The notes under the pieces are model-generated. The model ran no database searches. It was not told where the DNA came from and was given only the letters and a program-made list of their open reading frames with translations. Below are positions 27,766-40,330 of a DNA stretch of 64,000 nt, one piece after another. The DNA lies in contig CM063284.1 in the NCBI GenBank assembly GCA_032173965.1, positions 117,216,410 through 117,280,409 on the forward strand. The letters run 5' to 3'. Every line of letters begins with the position of its first letter. Within the stretch, counting starts at the first letter, position 1. The translations under genes and the position numbers were made by a program. The stretch comes from Sitta carolinensis (taxonomy: Eukaryota; Chordata; Aves; Passeriformes; Sittidae).

Positions 27766-29798
27766 ATTATAGGCCATAAGACAAGGTACCAGGGAGCAGA
27801 GTTTGGGTGCCACTGCAATATAGCGAGAGAGACAAATAAAAAGTTTGTACAAGTGCAGTCAAGATGCATGTTGATAAAATACCTAAGAAGTAATCCTTTA
27901 CAGTATCACAGTAATATGTTACATAGAGTTTCCTAGTGAATTTACCTTTATTTATATTTGAATTTTTCAGTGGTTGTCTAACTGGCCTAAGTTAGACACT
28001 TTTAATACACTTTTATAGAACAAAAGAAGTGAATCTTGTCATCGAAAGAAAAGCAACAAACACAGATGAGAAGGACAGGCTGTGTGAGGGTATATCTAGG
28101 AATAAGTAACTATAAGGATTTTGGTGTTTTCTGAAGGTTCAGAATAGTCAGACACTGAGTGAAGAGGATCCTTAAGGCATTTTTTTGCTGTGTTCTGATT
28201 ATGATCTAAATAGGTAAGATTGCTTGTGGTCTTGAAAGGGAGACTGATGTAAATTACTTTCATTTTGTAAGTTTTTATGTTGTGTCAGTAACTGTTCCAA
28301 AAGGACAAAATAATCTTAAAGTAGAAGCCTGAGAAGCAAATTTCATTTATTTTCACCTATGTAGAAGGCTTAAGTTGAAACAATTGTCCCCAGGGAAGGA
28401 GAAGAATGATGAATAATGGTGTTGTTCCATAATGCTGATGTTAGTCTGAAAATGATAATTGAATAAATCAGGTGTGGCAAAAGACATCTGCTGGATCTGT
28501 CTGAATCTATGCTATAAGTAAAGATTTTTCAAGAAATCATTCCTAATGATGTGAAACTTTCTAGCTTAACTTTCCATTACCTCCTATGTAAATTAATGCT
28601 ATGTAGATTAATTGATAATCATTGTGAATGACAGTAAAAAGTGATAGGTAATTAAACAGCCTCTTAAGAGAAACATGATCGTTTCCATTTTTACTTCTGA
28701 TTTATTTATTTTTATCTTATTACTTAACTTATGATGTACCTGATATCTTCACACACATTCATGCATAATATAAAAATAATATATTTTAATAGTAAAGTAA
28801 AATACAAAGATCAACATAGAAAATCAAAGTTACATCCTGGTCAATTATGCCAGACAGCTTGAATGTTTATTCAAGTAACATGCTGACTCCCACAAAGAAT
28901 TTTCGGGAGTGACGTCTTGTGAGTGTTTGAAATGTCCTCGTCATTGCCTGTAGGTTTTTCTTACAAGTTTCATCTTCTTGGTATCTCTTATCACTAATAG
29001 CCAGGGATTACCAAGTTCCCCTCCCTGGATACTGAGTTTACCTGGGCAAGCAGGAGTGATCTGGAAAGACCCAAGTGTTTCATTGTTACTTCTTTTCCCT
29101 TTCCTCTTCCTGGGACCATGATTCTACAGTATCCTCACATAAAGATGCTCGTCCCAAACCAGCCCACAGAGGAGCTGAGTCTAGAACACAACTAGACTGC
29201 AAACTTTGCACTTCCTTTACTTCTCCACTTTATTTTTGTATTTTCTCTACCACTTGTGCAGTGACATCTGGCTTAAATATGAAGAGAGACGTCTTTTCCT
29301 TCCCTGCCCTGACTCTGTCATTGCCTTAGGCAGCTGTAGTTAACTTGCTATGTGTTTTATGCATACAGATGACCAAGTAGGAGTGAGTTACAGAAATCCA
29401 TGCCATGCTGGGAATTCCCACTACTGATGTCACGCATAAGAGGTTGTGCTAGAAGGTGCAGTTGCAATTGTTTGACTCTGATGTTGATTTGTCTCTTCCT
29501 TTGCATGTACTTATCTTGTTTTGCCTGAAAAGGGTCTTAGGCCTAATTAACAATAACAGCTACCCCAGACTGCCTAACTTACTTTAAAAAGCAACTTTAT
29601 TGCTATACGTTAAACTTTCAAATAGAGAAGAGGATTACTTCTTAAGAAAAAGAATGCACATGAATTTACTGAAGTAATTTACTTTAGCTTCCCCAATAAA
29701 TGTACTTCAAAATTCCCTTTCCCACCCAAAAGACAGGACAGCATCAGGGACTATGTAGGTGCCATGTCCCATGGTCCCTTGGTTCTTAGGTTCTTGGA

Positions 29799-29880
29799 GT
29801 CATAGAATGGTTTGGGTTGAAAGGGACTTTAAAGGGCACCTAGTTCCCACTTTCCTGCCATGGGCAGGGGCACATGCCAA
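29799..29880 (-). mobile_element. CR1 retrotransposon 3' tip
   Basis: Starts with the CR1 tail GTCATAGAATGGTTTGGGTT on this strand, then AAAGGGACTTTAAAGGGCAC and CTGCCATGGGCAGGGGCACA. It is short and 5'-truncated, oriented on the minus strand. Confidence 0.93.
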
Positions 29881-30859
29881 GTTCAGCACACATTTGAAGC
29901 CTCCCCCTTTTTTGTGGAAAGCAGTGAGTTTACTGTCCATTTTAGCAGAAAATGAGCCATCAGTGTGATTCTTGACCAAAACCAAACTATGAAAGAAAAG
30001 AAAATTATCTGTGCTCCAGTGTTACTTTTAGAGCATGTTCATTTGTGGGCTTAAACTGCAGCCTCACTTAAACACACTTCAGTCTTCAAAATTCAGTCTT
30101 CTTATCTATGCTGTCTTGTTGTTCACTGGTAATGTGGACTGTATCAGTCTCATGCTACCAAGCTTTAACAAGTGGTACAATTTATCAATAGACAATCTGG
30201 GACGGGTTCTTCCAAGCAGAAAACCTAACAGATATAATTTTTTTAATTAATGAGTATCTTGAGAAATATTCCAATTATAAGAATATTTTGCCTTAGCTTT
30301 TATATTTTCTTGTGCAAATCCTACGTAGTGATGTAAAGATGGTACTTTAATCAGGTCTTGTTGTAGCAGAGTTTGTCTTCTTTTTTAACCATGGATTTTT
30401 TTCTAATGTAAGCTAGAATATTAATATAAAATTATATTGATATGGTATTATGTGTAATTATATTAATATCATGTGATATATAATTAATAATAGTAATATT
30501 ATAACTCTCCTTAGCGATCTTTTCTAATTACAATATGTTTTAAGTCATTAGACACCAAGGAAAAAAGTACAAAAGACTTCAGAATATTTTTAATCTGCAC
30601 ATCTTTCCACTGGCAGCTAAAAAGGACTATGAAAGTCCTAAAAAGAACAGTTTGACATTCTCCTCCAATGTTCTGCTTTCTGTATTGGTCATACAATACA
30701 GAAGGACCTCCTCAACACACTCGGTGTGCATTGCAGAATTTCAGTAGCCCTCTCTGGACCAAGGAACCCAACAGGGCCAGAAAATGAGTTTGAGCATCAT
30801 CCTCTGTTTATCCCATTGTGTGTGTATAGTACTATCATGTTTTTCATAGGGTCATAGAG
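29881..30859 (+). other. NKAIN3: Intron: AT-rich, no gene seen
   Basis: Includes a very AT-rich tract at 30415-30500. No coding signal. Confidence 0.5.
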
Positions 30860-30965
30860 TCCAGCTGTGTGCTGGACATTTTGGCCAGAAGGATGCTGTG
30901 ATAGACACTATCAAAAGCTTAACTGAAATCTGAACAGGCTATGTTGACCACCAGTGGTCAGGGAT
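30860..30965 (-). mobile_element. CR1-like internal fragment
   Basis: TTTTGGCCAGAAGGATGCTG, GACACTATCAAAAGCTTAAC and TGAAATCTGAACAGGCTATG resemble the reverse complement of the CR1 reverse-transcriptase region. Old and diverged. Confidence 0.6.
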
Positions 30966-33900
30966 TATGCCCAGAAGCCTGGGCACATGAGCCCACCCTG
31001 TTTGTGCTGGGAGAGAGACGAGGAAAACATAGGTGCTGAGGTGTGAGCCATTACCCACACCACTTACCCCGGGGTGACTGGGATTGTGCCTTGGCCCATT
31101 TTATTTACAGCTGCCATGTCATCCATGGAAGAAAGAGAGCTTTGGAGAATTTTTCTTGGGTTTTCTGTGATTCAGCATCACAAACGGGACATTTCCTTGG
31201 TGTTTGTGCCTGATGCAGTCACAAAAGCTGTTTAGGGTTTGGAACTCTGGTGGTCTTTTCCGATTCCTCTTCTGTTTTCCACACTGCCTGTCTGGTTTTC
31301 ATTGTCCAGTATAAAGGGGCTGCATTGGCCAGTTTTGAGATTACACACAGCCCCAGATTAATGAGAATTCACATTTCACCACCAGGAATTGCTGAGGAAA
31401 TGTACTCAATTTCACAGGAACATGACTGCCTGGTACCATGAAATTTCATACAAACTCTTCAGTTTCTTTATCAAACATGGGGGGATGTCCAATTTAATCT
31501 TGTAGTAGAGTGCCTGAAAGAGCCAGGTGTTTGCTTTTGGTTTTAAGCCTTTCAGAAATTCTTCTTACTTTAATGATTTGTGGGTTTTGTCCACAGACAG
31601 TGGATATGGGACTCCATAGGAGGTCTGTAGGCAAGAAGTATAAATAAGGTTGTAATCTTTTAGATGCTTGTTTCTTCATAATGTGAAATTGGCAAATTCT
31701 CATACCTCTGGGATAATATTTTATAGTTACTGGTGTTTTCTCCTTTGGTCTGTTAGTCTCAGTCTAGAGGTGCTGCTTGAAAATAGCTGATGCGAGATTT
31801 TTCATTTTCATAGGGAAGTAATGCATTTTTATTAAAATATTGTAGACTAACACCACTAAAACACATCAACTTTTTCACCAGAAATAATTACAATGAAGCA
31901 AATGGAAATATACAGTTGTAAAGATGATGTGAATGAAAAATAGAAGCCCCTTGTTTCTCATTGATAAGGAATTTAGGTAGGAAACGATAAATGAGAAGTG
32001 TAGACTTTGCAGTTTCCAGGATTCTTACTTATTTCCTAGCAATTATATTGCGCCTACTGCACTTGTGGCAATAGACAGTGTGTTTCCAGACACTCAGTTC
32101 TTTGTAGGGTTTTACAGAGGGGAAGTAAAGACTATTCCCTCTGGTAAGAAGAAGTCAATCCACACTCCTTCTATGCTATGTAGGGTGCCACATTTCATAA
32201 AAGACCAAAGGAGTATCATCACAATATATTTATTTCTAATTACATATTTAACTGCATATCAAGTCATATGAGGAAATAACATAATCCAGAAAAAGGCTGT
32301 ATTCACTTAAAGCTCTCCTAACTTGAATATATTTTGCTGTTTGAAATGCTTTGAATAGAAATGACATTGAAAAGTTCTTGATCTTTAAACCCTTCCAAAC
32401 CAGCTTTTGTTTACATATTAATATTCTTGACCTCTTTCTTCGAGTTGAAAGACTTTCATCAGTAGAGGTCTACCTTTTGGAGTCTCCTTTAGAGCCTGGA
32501 GGAAGATTCAAAGGCTTCAAGGAGGGAATGAAGAAAACTGCCAGATGAAGAGACACTGGACTTCTCTGCTCCCTGTCATCTAGAAATGTTTTTTCATTGA
32601 ATGAAGGCATTTTACAATTGCAGCTATTTCTTTCTTGCCTTGAGCAAGTCACCTCAGGCTCCACATCATCCCACAAAGCCTGCAGACAGGTGATATAAAA
32701 CCTGGAGACAGACTGCCTGCTCTCGGCCCCAGTTTTCAGGCTCAGGGATCAGAACAGGCAAAAATGTCCCACAACTTGAGAGTCTGACCTTGCTTTTGTT
32801 GGCACCCGCATTGCAGACTGATCGACAATGGCTGTGTCACGCATCAGAAACAATTACATTTCTCTAGGTGCTCCTGCTTCAACATCAACACCTGCTCCAC
32901 AGATTAGGAGCCCCCTGATCTACAGAGGAAGAGGTGGAGATTGATGACTTCCATCTGGTGAGAAATTGAAGCACTTTATCGTGGAAAGTAAGGGAAAGAG
33001 ACAGTTGAGGGAAACATCCCCAAATGAGTTGTAATCTTTGTAACTTACCCTGGTTCAGATGAGTTGGACTGCTGAGGAAGGTGGTACAGAAATTTTTCAG
33101 AGAAGAAATTATGAGCTTTGATTTCCCTTTTACTTGAACAAAATTAAATATGCAAACAAAGCAAGTGGGATGTGGGATTATCTGTAGAGCTTTGAAGTGG
33201 CAGTTGGAGTGTGTCCTTTCTTATGTTCCAACATATTCAGAACAATAGAGATAAAAGTAATGTTTTACATGGAACATCATCTGTGCCTTTAGCATATGCA
33301 AAGACTTTGCCTTGAAAAGTTTTGCACATTTCCATGGTGAATTAACCCCCTTTTTTTTTTTTTTTTTTTTGTCAGATTGCTTTTCATTTGAGGAAACAGA
33401 GGCTCTTGAAAATGAAAGTACATCTGCACAGTACAGGCTCCCTTTTCCACTGCTTTCATCCTTTATTTTTCAGTTTCTAATTTGTGGCTGAAATCAGCAT
33501 TTCAGTCCCTGGCTTAGTTTATGATTTTCTGATAAAAGAGAACTTTCAACTGCAAATAAACTGAATACTGGGGAACAAGCAGGAAAAAAATACAAAAAGA
33601 CAAGACACATTTAGGGCTGAGCTTGATTGTTTACATCTGTCAGAAATAGCAGACCTTGCCAATTGCCCCAGTTATGAATATGTTAAATTGAAACTTAAAG
33701 CCAACACCTGAGCCATATTCATTCAGAACATAAAATAGAGTAATAAAAAGCAAATGCAGTATTCCTTTTTTAAAACTAGTAGAGTTAAGTTGTTTTTGTG
33801 GATTTGCTCTACTTGGTGATAGAATTCCCTGCCAGGAGCAAAATTATAGGATGTACATTTATAATACATTGATTTGCCCTTACAGAACACATTTATTTGA

Positions 33901-35869
33901 ATATAAACTACACAGTATATAGTTTTGTCCTTGAAGAATACATGCACTTCTAATCTGTATGATGCCATGTCCCTGGGCATTTGCAGTCTTACATTGCCAA
34001 GTTCAAATTTTAGGAGCTCAAGTAGAAATTTGAAAACACAAAAAGTGTTTTGTAATTGTGTTCCATCAGACAGACAATATAAACGCAGGAGCTGGGCTGG
34101 TTTACATCAGAATGCATTTAGTTATTCACTACACAATGGACTGGATAATCCTTTAAATATTTATGATAAACCATGGAGGATTTCTTCCAGCACGTGGGGA
34201 TTTCATAATGTGCACCATGTTAGTTCAAAGTAAACCTTAATGTTTTGCTTGCTACTTAATACTTCTAACAGCATGGCTCTGCATCACATATGCCTGTTCT
34301 CTGGACAGTTACACCAGACAGAGTTTAGGGTGTAATTCAGGAAGAACTAGGCTATGACCACCTAATTCTCAAAGCCAATACATGCAGCATGTATTAGAGA
34401 GGACGTAAGGTGATGTAAGGTAAAATGCTTTGCATTTCATCAGCTGAGCTCTGTAGATTAGTAGTTTTTAAATGAGTAGTTCACACTGAACAATAATCCT
34501 AGTGAAAAGTAAAGGAGACAAATACTTTAAAAAAAAAAAAATCAAGTTAGACTTTATTGGTTGGATTTTTATAGGTGCAATGGCTTTAAGAATGCCAGCT
34601 GACAACTTTGTGAGCCTTATGGTCTGCAAGGCTGCCCTGTTGCTGAAGTGAATCTTCAATTTCATTTCTGATCTTTTCACATGGACTATGCTTAAGTCAA
34701 ATTTATTAGTAATATCTTTCAACTGAGAGTAATTTCAATGCTTCCCTCTCTGACCTGTCTATGATTCACCTTTATTCATCAAATAGACTGTAATTCACTC
34801 TCTTTGTAGAGCAAGGCATTTGCTCCCTTCCCTTTTCTCTTACCTGTCAACTTTAGGACTTTTCTTCCATTTGTCAGTTGTTCTGAACTGAGGGCTAAGT
34901 CACTGACGTTCCTGTTTTGGCATTTCTCTCTTCTGCTCAGCAATCATTTCACTCTGAAGAGTGGACATAGGCAAAAATCATTAGCATCAGTTTATGACAA
35001 ACCCATGGGAACAGGAAAGCATTTGGTGTATAACCTTGATATAGTTCCTGCAATAGTACCCTTAGTGCTGATACCACGCATTTATGTTTGTGTTCATTTC
35101 TGATGAGAGTTGGCTTTTACAAGACACCTCTCAGCCATGCCAAATTGTTGTGCTGGGGTTCACATCCAGGAGGCATCTCCACGTACATGATTTGGATTCC
35201 TTCTGCATGAATCCGAATGGGAAGAGGAACTCCTGAAGGACACATGGGGTATGAGAGCCTGAAACAGACATTCAGCTGATGGATCAATCCAGAGCCAGGC
35301 TATAAGTTAAAGGCAAACCAAACCAGAAGAACCTGGTATGTGTGGAGCTAGAGTATGATTTTCTCAGGTCCAGCTGTTTTACTATACAGTTCTGTGCCTG
35401 TTGGTCTGCACTGCTGACTAGTGTAGGCACACCCAGGGTCATCATTGTCGTTAAGGCTGCCTAGCTTTACAAAATATCTTCCACTCTCATATAATTCTAC
35501 CATATTTGAGACATTCTGCCTAAAATTTTCTGTAGTATGATAATGCCTGAAGCTTAATTAGCTCAACTATCAAAACTTTTCTTAGAATGAAACTGAGATA
35601 AAATGTTCCATACTACCCGTTAGAAAACACAAGGTCTTTGTTGTAGAGCAAGAGATTGACGTCTGCAGGGAGGAAGAGGTGAGGGGAAGTCCTCAGTATT
35701 TTTGCTCTCTGACTACACAGAAATTTGGTAGAGTCCTGTTTCAGTAACTGCCCTTAACAAGTCATGTTATTCTCTGATTATCCTTTAATTGTTATTATTA
35801 TTAGATTGTAGTAGATATTAGGAAAAAAAATCTATATGGCCAAGTATTGGAACAGAGTGCACAGAAAAG
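30966..35869 (+). other. NKAIN3: Intron: no gene seen
   Basis: Mostly unique sequence. There is a T20 run at 33351-33370 and an A-run near 34531-34541. ORFs are short. No transposon was recognised. Confidence 0.5.
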
Positions 35870-35995
35870 TGCTTGAAGAAAACACGTAGTTGTGGTGCTT
35901 TGGGAGGTGGTTTAGTTGTGGCCCTGGCAGTGCCAAGGCAAGGGTTGAACTTGATCTTAGAGACCTTTCCAACCTTAATGATTTTATGATTCTTT
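35870..35995 (+). mobile_element. CR1 retrotransposon 3' end fragment
   Basis: Plus-strand CR1 tail: GTTGTGGTGCTTTGGGAGGT, GGTTGAACTTGATCTTAGAG, CCTTTCCAACCTTAATGATT, closing with TTATGATTCT. The closing ATTCT-type motif is the usual CR1 3' end. Confidence 0.92.
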
Positions 35996-38900
35996 GTTAA
36001 TTCAGAGCAAACATCATCCCTCAGAGTTGTCTTGCACTGACACCAGAGGTGAGTTGCAAAGGCCCAGCAAGTTGCTTACTTAGAGAAGCTCCTCAAGGAG
36101 TGATCAAAAGGCATTGCCTCATGCTTTTGCTGATGACAGTAGGGAGGCAAGGTAAGCAAGGACTCACAGAGAAGGCAGAAAAGTGAAAAATGTATGAAGA
36201 TGCTTCTGACATCAGGTGTGCTCTTTAGAGAAGACATATAAGCTGACTGTAAGCAGTACATTCACAAAGTATATGAAAGTACAAATGCTCTATTTCTTGT
36301 ACATATTTTGATCCATGCTTCAGAGTTAGTTTTAAGCACCTTTCCATTTCAGCACCTGAACTGTCGTGCACGCTTAATCTAGCCTGACATTTCTAGGTTA
36401 AGTGTTAGCTCCAGTTAGTGTGTCTGAACTCAAGTGAAAGAGCATTGCTAATTAAGTACCAATTTTGAAATACCCCAGTTCTCTTCACTGTTCTGCTGTG
36501 CATTTATGTAGACAATAATTGACACTGGGCTATCTCATACCTGTTCATATTTAGGACAAATTGCTGTTTACTCTTTCTCAAGAAAAAAACAGGATGCAAA
36601 GACTAAGAAGAATTGCTAGTTGCTGCACTGGTGACATGTACTGTACAATCTAGGGGAAATGAGACTATCATTCTTTTTTTCCTTTGTAGTGTCTTTGGTA
36701 ATTTTTCTCCATCTTTCTGATTCTGTAAAAAATACGTAAGATCTTCAGAAGGTGATGAGAACCTCCGAGACTGAACTCTTTGATATAAACGTGTTGGCTG
36801 AGTGATTCTGTTTGTACTTGTCCAGGTAAGCACAATGCTGGTGCTTAGCAAAAAGAAACACTCTCATCTGCCAGTGAGTGAAATAAGACATCCCTGGGAG
36901 AAGGGTGCTCCATACGGCAGTGTACACAATACCGTAAGGTATTTTTTCTCACTCTGCTATTTTCATTTCTGTGGTGAGAAATTGCTTGGGTACTGTGTTT
37001 AGGCTTTCTCCAGTGATATGTATCTGAAAATAAGTAGTCTGTTTAAGAGAGAGTGGATCATTGCTTTCAGCATTCTGTTCACCTCATGAGGGGCTACTGT
37101 CATGCAGGCGCAAGACATGGTCAGTAGTAATCAGAGACTTATCAGGTCATCTTCTGGATAATTTAGTGACAAAAAGCCCACATGGTTTAGATACTGAAAT
37201 GAATTTATCTTGGAAGTTATAATCCTGAATAAATAAGAACACATTGCATTTGTCATTTCCTAATTGGCATTTTGATTTTCTCTGAACATTCATTCACTCA
37301 AGTTTTAGTAGTGTCTTGTCTGTTAGTTATGACTTACAGTGAGACACGTGGTATGAAGCCGACAGAACAGTGATGCCTGTCACACAGGCATGTACTACTG
37401 CTTTTTAACTACCAGGCAAAGATTTAAATGAGCAAGGAGCCTTCAAAGAAAGCATCAATCTCAGTAAGCAGTAAAAACCTACTATCATTAACACAGTTTC
37501 AGCTGAGCAGACGTGCTCAAAGCCATGCTGAAGATTTTGAAACTGGGCAAGTACAAAGCATCAAAGGAATGCACAGACACTGTAAAAATTCCTCATGGCT
37601 TTTTGTTAGGAAGTACATCACAATGAGAGAGGACAACTGTATTCAGCTAATGAGAATTTTCTGGTTCTTTTCCACCATCAATATCTGTGATTGTGCATTC
37701 ACAGCCTGGGTCTATTAAACTGGAGAAAATATTTAAAAGGCCCAGCTACTAGCAGTAAGTAATTACAAATAGTTTTTTCTCACATTCATTTACAAATCTT
37801 ATGTGAATAGACTGTGATCTTTCTGCTTTTATTCCAGAAAGTTGTTCAGGAAATCTTCCGCATAAATAAATTTTAGACTCAACTTTTTGACTGTACAAAT
37901 TATAATTATTAGCTGGAAATAGGTTATTCAGCCTTGTGCTTTAAGTTATATGAAAATTTCATATAAGTTTTATATGAAAAAAAACTCTAATAGAGAAGAG
38001 TACTATTAATATCAAATGCCAAAACCTTTGATTATCTCAGGGAGTCAAGAGGAAAATTTCTTGTGGGTATAAAGATGTCTCAGAAGTTCAGATTTCCTGT
38101 TAATGAGCTAGGATTTATTTTCATTGACATGTTTTTCCATCATAAATAATTTCTGTATCTGGGTACAATACGTCATCTCCGTGAGCATTGTCACACTTGC
38201 TTTGAAAACTTTAGGTTTGCCCTTCTAGTTAGCAAGCCTTGGTGGGTCCTGTCCCAGAAGTGAGGTGCAGTGACCATGCCTTCTCATGGGTGCCCCACAA
38301 TGCCTGTCTTGCCAGTCTGTCTGTGTTGGAGGCCCAAAGATAAGAGGAGACTAAATTTGATCAGCACAGTGTGATATTGATGTGGTTGTATGAAAGGCTA
38401 AAAGAGAAGGTTGGGGAGCACTATTGCATCAGCACCATTCTAATTTTCTTCCTGTCCTCCTGAGCTCTCAGACTCTTTTCTCCCAGCCTGCTACCACCTA
38501 CTGCTCAAAATGGGACAGGTATGAAAAAATATAGAAATACCTAGAACTTCCCTAAGCAGACAACACAGCCATGGCACAGCACTTGCCTTCTCAACCACTA
38601 CATAGGATTTTTTAGTTTCCTCCTTCTTTTTCTCCGTGCCTAGGGTTAGGGGACTTCATGGGCTGTCCAGGTTAACATTCAAGGAAAAAAGAGCATTTAT
38701 GGCAACAGACAGAAAAGAAAAACTAGCAGAGTTAAAGAGAGTTGCCTTGTGGTTGTAAGTAAGGACTCTACATTGACCAGATATGAAGTGTTAAAAGTTG
38801 AGTTGTCGAGCTTTTTTTCATAATTTTTTGTAGTCTGAAGTGCCCTCTGTGTTGGTTTGCAGGAATGAAAATGAACTCCATAGTGTCCTGTATTGTCTCT

Positions 38901-39989
38901 GCATGGAGCCCACCCTGCCAGGCCCAGACATGCAGCTCTCCCCATCCTGCTGACATTTTTTTGCACCTTTATTAGCTCTGGACTTAATAACAGCCACCTT
39001 TTCCCTGTTTTCTTGTTGCCTTTCTGCAAAGAGCTCTTTGGTGCCTTTTTTGAAAGACACCTCCAAAGAAACAACTTTGAGGAATGCAAAAGGAATTATT
39101 TGCTTTACTTAGAACATTTTCACCACTGCAACCAACCAACTCATCAGTAGGTCATGGAGTCATATAGGCAGCAATTAGCACCTACAGCCTAGGAGGAATT
39201 CCTTAGTTCTTTCCTCCTATTATCATGCACCATATACACATTTTGCTTTTTAGCTTCCTAACACACTTCATGCATTTCACAAAAAGACGTGTGTGTGAAA
39301 ACAGTGCTCAAGCTCCCAGAACTCTAGAAAGCCTTTGGAATACGCGTTTATGAAATATCCAAGAGAAAGCAGTGGATGGACATTGACTTATTATCTTCTT
39401 TGTACCTTTTGCCTATGATGAAGTAGTTTATGGGGTTAATTTACAGCAGACATAGCTGGAAAAACAGGTAAATAAACAACTGACCTAGACATATGGTCAT
39501 GGAAACAAAAATCTCTCAGCTCTTAGTTTTTTTCTAGTCTGCAATGTTTGTAAGTATGGTTCAGCACTACATATGTTTGCTGGGAAAAAAATTACTGCTG
39601 CTAGCAATGCTTCCTTTGGTAATTTAATATTTGTTTATTTAGCATATAATATTTGTTTACTAAGACGTTATTGAATAACTGAAAAATGTTCTGTGGTATT
39701 TCAAAGAGATCACTGGGTCTTGCTTTCTCACTGAGGCAAGATCAAGTAATGTTTGCCATCTTTTATAGTTGTTCATGCAATCTGTTCTGCAAAATCTGGC
39801 TATGCCTGCATTTCCAGTCTTCCTAGTTAAAAATTCTTATAGAGAGAAAGTTTTATAACCTAAATGTTCTTTTCTGAAATTAAAGAACATTTTCCTCCAC
39901 TTTTTTCATTCATTGGACAAGGAAAAAGATTTTTTAGATTTCTCTCTAATTTTTTTCCACCTTTTTAAAACTACTATCATATGTTCAAC
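35996..39989 (+). other. NKAIN3: Intron: no gene seen
   Basis: Unique sequence. The 38697-39150 stretch is open on both strands (130-codon minus ORF), with no family resemblance. Confidence 0.5.
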
Positions 39990-40330
39990 AGTCTGTTCTT
40001 CTCAAGATAACCTGTACTCAGTCTTTCAATTGTGACTTTCAGTCACTATTGCCAAGTCTGTGATCATTGTCATTGTGTTCTGGGTCCTCTACAGTATTTC
40101 CTGAGGTGTGGTGCCCAGCAGAAAACATGGTAGATAAGGTAGACTTCAACCACTGATGCCATACTTGCATTGAATTCCCAAAATGCATCACTTCAAAATT
40201 TCACCCACTATACGGTGAGTTGAGTTCAGCCTCATTTAGATCATGGATAAAGTGTCCTTCCTTCTTCATGGATTGCTTCTGTTCTTATGGTAAGACTGCA
40301 GAGTGTCCCTGAGTCTGGCCCGCTTCTGTC
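39990..40330 (-). mobile_element. Possible very old CR1-like fragment
   Basis: TGGGTCCTCTACAGTATTTC followed by CTGAGGTGTGGTGCCCAGCA resembles the reverse complement of a CR1 or related LINE 3' coding region. Matches are patchy and the borders are guesses. Confidence 0.4.

Larger units (their letters stand above)
23321..29798 (+). other. NKAIN3: Intron: no gene seen
   Basis: Unique sequence with a TA microsatellite at 26015-26050 and a G-run at 27748-27765. A GC-richer patch at about 27520-27800 produces a 114-codon minus ORF that looks like chance (proline-rich, from the G-run). Confidence 0.55.

Noticed and set aside
33351..33370. T20 run as an inverted retroposon tail
   Set aside because: No retroposon body recognised on the other side of the run.
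38697..39150. 130-codon minus ORF and overlapping plus ORF
   Set aside because: No known family and no supporting signals; both strands open together.
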